From Erythrobacter sp. (GTDB taxonomy: Bacteria > Pseudomonadota > Alphaproteobacteria > Sphingomonadales > Sphingomonadaceae), in contig NZOF01000020.1 of NCBI GenBank assembly GCA_002695185.1, positions 1-8,694 on the forward strand: 8,694 bases of DNA, given 5' to 3'. Below, piece by piece: positions 6,290-8,694 of this stretch; within the stretch, counting starts at the first letter, position 1, and each line of letters begins with the position of its first letter. Under the pieces are notes generated by a model that saw nothing but the letters and a program-made list of their open reading frames with translations, ran no database searches and had not been told where the DNA came from. A program made the position numbers and the translations under genes.

Positions 6290-6484
6290 TCAGGCGGCAA
6301 CCGTGTCCGGTTTGAAGGCAAGCTCACGCTCTTCGAAAAGGATCGCATCGGCTTCGTCCAGGCAGGACCCGCATGCCGGGCGCTTGCCCAAGGAAGAGTA
6401 ACAGGCCTCTGCATCGCCGGGACACCGCCGGGCAGCCTTGCGCAACTCGCTTTCCCGGATGGCATTGCAGATACACACATACAT
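6290..6484 (-). CDS. bfd: Bacterioferritin-associated ferredoxin
   Basis: Bfd is a small [2Fe-2S] protein that docks on bacterioferritin and passes electrons to its heme, reducing the core so that Fe(II) can be released. The 64-aa product begins MYVCICNAI, near-identical to the family start. It has the four cluster cysteines C4, C6, C38 and C41 in the C-x-C ... C-x2-C arrangement. Two additional cysteines (C21, C28) lie in the intervening region. The C-terminal 10 residues extend beyond the usual domain. The ATG at 6484 is preceded by GGGAG (6494-6498). It lies 124 bases upstream of bfr and downstream of the DUF418 gene. The upstream region has inverted repeats that could be iron-regulator sites. 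Confidence 0.93.
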   Translation of the reverse strand: MYVCICNAIRESELRKAARRCPGDAEACYSSLGKRPACGSCLDEADAILFEERELAFKPDTVAA

Positions 6485-6498
6485 GATCGGCCGCTCCC

Positions 6499-6515
6499 TT
6501 GCGATTGATTCGCAA
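6499..6515 (-). promoter_or_regulatory. Inverted repeat upstream of bfd, possible iron-regulator operator
   Basis: A perfect 6-5-6 inverted repeat, TTGCGA-N5-TCGCAA, ends right at the bfd Shine-Dalgarno. Its minus-strand reading TTGCGAATCAATCGCAA resembles Fur-type sites built from TGCGAAT/ATTCGCA half-sites. A second, less regular stretch of the same kind lies at 6526-6544. A Fur-family repressor would fit the known iron control of bfd, but the match is by eye only. The repeat could instead form an mRNA hairpin next to the ribosome site. Confidence 0.4.
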
Positions 6516-6551
6516 ACGCAGATGTAATGCGATCAATTCTCAATAGCAAGG

Positions 6552-7832
6552 TTACCGGCGAAGGGTGAAACCTTTGCCGTAGGTGAGGCAGCGCCATAGC
6601 CATTCGAGTGGGCCATACCGGAAGCGCTCAAGCCAGGGTTTGGACCAGGCCAGCATAACGACCCAGCTTGCGATAACGACCAAATAAAGCTCGCTCCGAC
6701 CAAACTGCCCGAACAGACCGAGGCCCCAGTTTCCGAAGACGAATAGCATCACGAAGGACGTGCCGAGGTAATTCGTAAAGGCCACCCTTCCCGCCGCGGA
6801 CAGACGATCCCCGAGCCAATTGCCTGCGCTGGGAGCATAAAGTGCGAGCAGAGCGACGTAGCCGAGGGTCATAAACAGCCTCGGGAAATGCGAGGTGCCA
6901 AGGAAAGCACCCAAGGTCGAATAATAGGTGAAGCCTCCCTCCAGAGTGGCGATGGCAATCCACGCTGTAAGCACGCAGCCGGATAACATCGCAGCCCACC
7001 CCCAAAACCGCTGCCTTCTGTAATCAAATCTGCCCTCGAAAAGGCCGTAACGATAAAGCGCCATGCCTATCAGCATGAGCGGAAGGGTCTCGAAGATAAT
7101 CAGCCAGCTGGATGCGAGAGGATTGGTGCCGTGCTCTTTAACGGTGTGGCTGACGAATTCCGAATAGGACCCGTCTTGGCGAATCGTGGTTTCAAGTCGG
7201 CCGTCCGTCAGATCCGTCTCGGCGGCGGATTGAAAATCCTCCTGCACTTCGGCCAGTTCCGCATTATCGGGTACGGGGCCATCGGCAGTTATCTGCATGA
7301 ACACCATACTGATGGCGTAGAACAATCCCCCCAGAATATACCCCAAGGCGCCGATTATCATCTGCTTGCGAGGGCTGAACCTGATGAAGAGCAAGGCCAG
7401 CAGCCCGGCCACAGCGTAGGAGAAGAGAATATCGCCCCGCCAGATCAGGAAGAAATGCACCAGGCCGAACAGGCCCAGCCACAGCAGCCGTTTGACCTGA
7501 AGCCAGCGTGTAGCGCCCTTGGCCCACGCTTTTTCCATGAAAAGGTAAACGCCGGCGCCGAAAAGGAGGGTAAACAGGCCTCGCATCTTGCCATCGATCA
7601 GCACCAGCTGAGCCGCCCACATCCAGTCTTCCGACTGCGAGTGACCGGTCGTGAAGGCTTCCGGGTACATGTAGGCGGTGAACGGCTGCCCCATCGCAAA
7701 AATATTTGCCGCCAGAATGCCGAGAACCGCAATACCGCGAATAAAGTCCAGACTGGCGATCCGGCCGCTGGCGGGGGCGACCGGCTTAGCGTTGTCAGGC
7801 GTTGCCTGTTTCGATTCGCTTATATCGTCCAT
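6552..7832 (-). CDS. DUF418 family polytopic membrane protein (YeiB-like)
   Basis: The 426-aa product has many hydrophobic segments. The N-terminal family motif SLDFIRGIAVLGIL lies at 27-40, with further segments near 72-98, 115-150, 157-180, 240-262, 277-297, 318-334, 353-376 and 380-397. The C-terminal signature GRVAFTNYLGTSF (348-360) ... RYGPLEWLWRCLTYG (405-419) is typical of DUF418, inner-membrane proteins with suspected transport roles but no proven substrate. A soluble acidic loop of about 55 residues (183-238) separates the halves. I chose the ATG at 7832 because AGGGG precedes it at suitable spacing. A further upstream ATG and a TTG (7922) lack ribosome sites and would add a non-family N-terminus. 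Codon use looks somewhat more AT-tolerant than in der or tig. bfd follows 67 bases downstream. Confidence 0.85.
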   Translation of the reverse strand: MDDISESKQATPDNAKPVAPASGRIASLDFIRGIAVLGILAANIFAMGQPFTAYMYPEAFTTGHSQSEDWMWAAQLVLIDGKMRGLFTLLFGAGVYLFMEKAWAKGATRWLQVKRLLWLGLFGLVHFFLIWRGDILFSYAVAGLLALLFIRFSPRKQMIIGALGYILGGLFYAISMVFMQITADGPVPDNAELAEVQEDFQSAAETDLTDGRLETTIRQDGSYSEFVSHTVKEHGTNPLASSWLIIFETLPLMLIGMALYRYGLFEGRFDYRRQRFWGWAAMLSGCVLTAWIAIATLEGGFTYYSTLGAFLGTSHFPRLFMTLGYVALLALYAPSAGNWLGDRLSAAGRVAFTNYLGTSFVMLFVFGNWGLGLFGQFGRSELYLVVIASWVVMLAWSKPWLERFRYGPLEWLWRCLTYGKGFTLRR

Positions 7833-7968
7833 ATCGGTACCCCTGCCGTCCATCGGGTATTGGTAGCCGACAATCCCGGATCTCCCACCTCTTTTCGGCC
7901 TGAATTCACAGTTTCCAGCCAATTCCGCACAGGGGCGCCAACAGGGCGCTTCCGAAACTCAAACAGCA

Positions 7969-7986
7969 TTAACCCTAAATTAGGGG
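7969..7986. promoter_or_regulatory. Palindrome overlapping a near-consensus CtrA-type motif
   Basis: The divergent region between the DUF418 and parA-like genes contains CCCTAAATTAGGG (7973-7985), a 13-base perfect palindrome around a central A. Overlapping it is TTAA-N7-TTAG (7969-7983), one base from the CtrA consensus TTAA-N7-TTAA used by alphaproteobacterial cell-cycle and motility control. The half CCCTAAAT recurs at 8000-8007, 27 bases downstream. Either a dedicated repressor or CtrA could bind here. I read this by eye, and a site of this quality can arise by chance. Confidence 0.4.
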
Positions 7987-8014
7987 TAGTCTGCGATCCC
8001 CCTAAATCGAGACC

Positions 8015-8030
8015 GCCGCTCACCAGCGGC
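8015..8030 (+). promoter_or_regulatory. Short hairpin in the parA-like leader
   Basis: GCCGCT (8015-8020) and AGCGGC (8025-8030) form a perfect 6-bp stem with a CACC loop. No T run follows. It lies 38 bases before the TTG start and could be part of the 5' leader or an operator half. The function is not evident. Confidence 0.3.
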
Positions 8031-8067
8031 ATAAGGATTGATACAGGCGCTATAGGGGGACCTAGCC

Positions 8068-8694
8068 TTGCGTGTACTGGCATTGGCATCGCAGAAGGGC
8101 GGATCGGGTAAGACCACGCTCTCAGGACATCTGGCCGTTCAGGCCCAGCGAGCGGGCGCTGGCCCGGTCGTCCTGATCGACATCGACCCGCAGGGTTCGC
8201 TGGCCGATTGGTGGAACGAGCGTGAGGCGGAACTCCCCGCCTTCGCCCAGACCACCGTGGCCCGCCTTGCCGCCGACCTGGCGATCCTTCGCCAGCAGGG
8301 CTTCAAGCTCGCCGTCATCGATACGCCGCCTGCCATCACCATGGCCATTCAGTCGGTAATCTCCGTGGCAGAGCTCATCGTCGTTCCTACCCGCCCCAGC
8401 CCGCACGATCTTCGTGCCGTTGGCGCCACGGTCGACCTGTGTGAACGCGCTGGCAAATCGCTGATCTTCGTCGTCAATGCGGCAACGCCCAAGGCGAAGA
8501 TCACATCGGAAGCCGCCGTCGCGCTGTCGCAGCACGGTACTGTCGCACCGATCACACTTCACCATCGCACCGATTTCGCGGCCTCGATGATCGACGGCCG
8601 CACGGTGATGGAAGTCGACCCTGAAAGCCGTTCGGCTGCCGAGGTCACCGCGCTGTGGAAGTATATTTCCGATCGGCTCGAAAAGCAGTTCCGC
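8068..8694 (+). CDS. ParA/MinD-type ATPase, partial (3' end outside window)
   Basis: The open frame runs 209 codons without a stop to the window edge. ParA-type ATPases dimerise on ATP, bind DNA or membrane nonspecifically, and position cargo such as plasmids, chromosome origins or chemotaxis clusters. The product has the deviant Walker A KGGSGKTT (10-17, with signature lysines K10 and K15), switch I DIDPQGS (38-44) and Walker B LAVIDTPP (81-88). LIVVPTRPSPHDL (103-115) is also typical of the family. The start is TTG at 8068, preceded by AGGGGGA (8054-8060); no in-frame ATG or GTG exists before the Walker A motif. The N-terminus is short, without the DNA-binding extension of plasmid ParA type Ia, so it resembles compact orphan ParAs. 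No ParB-like partner is visible in the window. Confidence 0.88.
   Translation, partial: MRVLALASQKGGSGKTTLSGHLAVQAQRAGAGPVVLIDIDPQGSLADWWNEREAELPAFAQTTVARLAADLAILRQQGFKLAVIDTPPAITMAIQSVISVAELIVVPTRPSPHDLRAVGATVDLCERAGKSLIFVVNAATPKAKITSEAAVALSQHGTVAPITLHHRTDFAASMIDGRTVMEVDPESRSAAEVTALWKYISDRLEKQFR

Noticed and set aside
7833..7922. 30-residue N-terminal extension of the DUF418 protein (TTG at 7922)
   Set aside because: No ribosome site; the ATG at 7832 has one and fits the family length.
7973..8007. CCCTAAA units resembling telomere repeats
   Set aside because: Only two copies, 27 bases apart, in a bacterial intergenic region; a palindromic operator is the simpler reading.
7131..8111. 326-aa + strand frame crossing the DUF418 gene and the parA-like start
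   Set aside because: Mostly antisense to a clear DUF418 coding region and overlapping the Walker A region of the parA-like gene in another frame.

Overview
The window looks like a piece of an alphaproteobacterial chromosome, most probably from the order Sphingomonadales (Erythrobacteraceae/Sphingomonadaceae type). This is inferred from the high GC content, the protein style, the tRNA-Leu/tig adjacency, and a gene set that includes DUF3297, DUF2721 and DUF418 proteins and a bfd-bfr pair. No tool search was possible, so the taxonomic call is an inference. Most of the window is core housekeeping DNA. No transposase, integrase, phage gene or CRISPR array is visible.

Layout. Positions 1-372 (+) are the C-terminal end of a cation:proton antiporter. 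It converges on tig (502-2082, -), which ends at a strong intrinsic terminator (441-477). Trigger factor carries an unusual 78-residue lysine/alanine-rich tail. Upstream of tig on the same strand is tRNA-Leu(UAG) (2142-2226). Divergent from the tRNA runs a run of small + strand genes: an 82-aa acidic protein, a 52-aa proline-rich acidic protein and a 98-aa DUF3297 protein. It closes with a clear intrinsic terminator (3268-3304). Next comes der (3402-4841), encoding the double-GTPase ribosome assembly factor, overlapping a DUF2721 membrane protein gene (4834-5358), and then a 70-aa orphan (5465-5677).

The orphan's stop codon overlaps, on opposite strands, that of bacterioferritin (5674-6165, -). 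Upstream of bacterioferritin on the same strand are bfd (6290-6484, the ferredoxin that helps release stored iron) and a DUF418 polytopic membrane protein (6552-7832). A divergent 235-bp intergenic region (7833-8067) contains a palindrome and a near-consensus CtrA-type motif. It leads into a ParA-type ATPase (8068 onward, TTG start) that runs off the window.

Functional themes: nascent-chain folding and ribosome assembly (tig, tRNA-Leu, der), iron storage and mobilisation (bfr, bfd), and envelope transport/membrane proteins (antiporter, DUF2721, DUF418). The ParA-type ATPase would act in positioning or segregating a cellular cargo. I see no convincing new defence or mobile system. The least explained parts are the histone-H1-like tail on trigger factor, the cluster of tiny acidic/proline-rich proteins with DUF3297, and the control regions upstream of DUF3297, bfd and parA.
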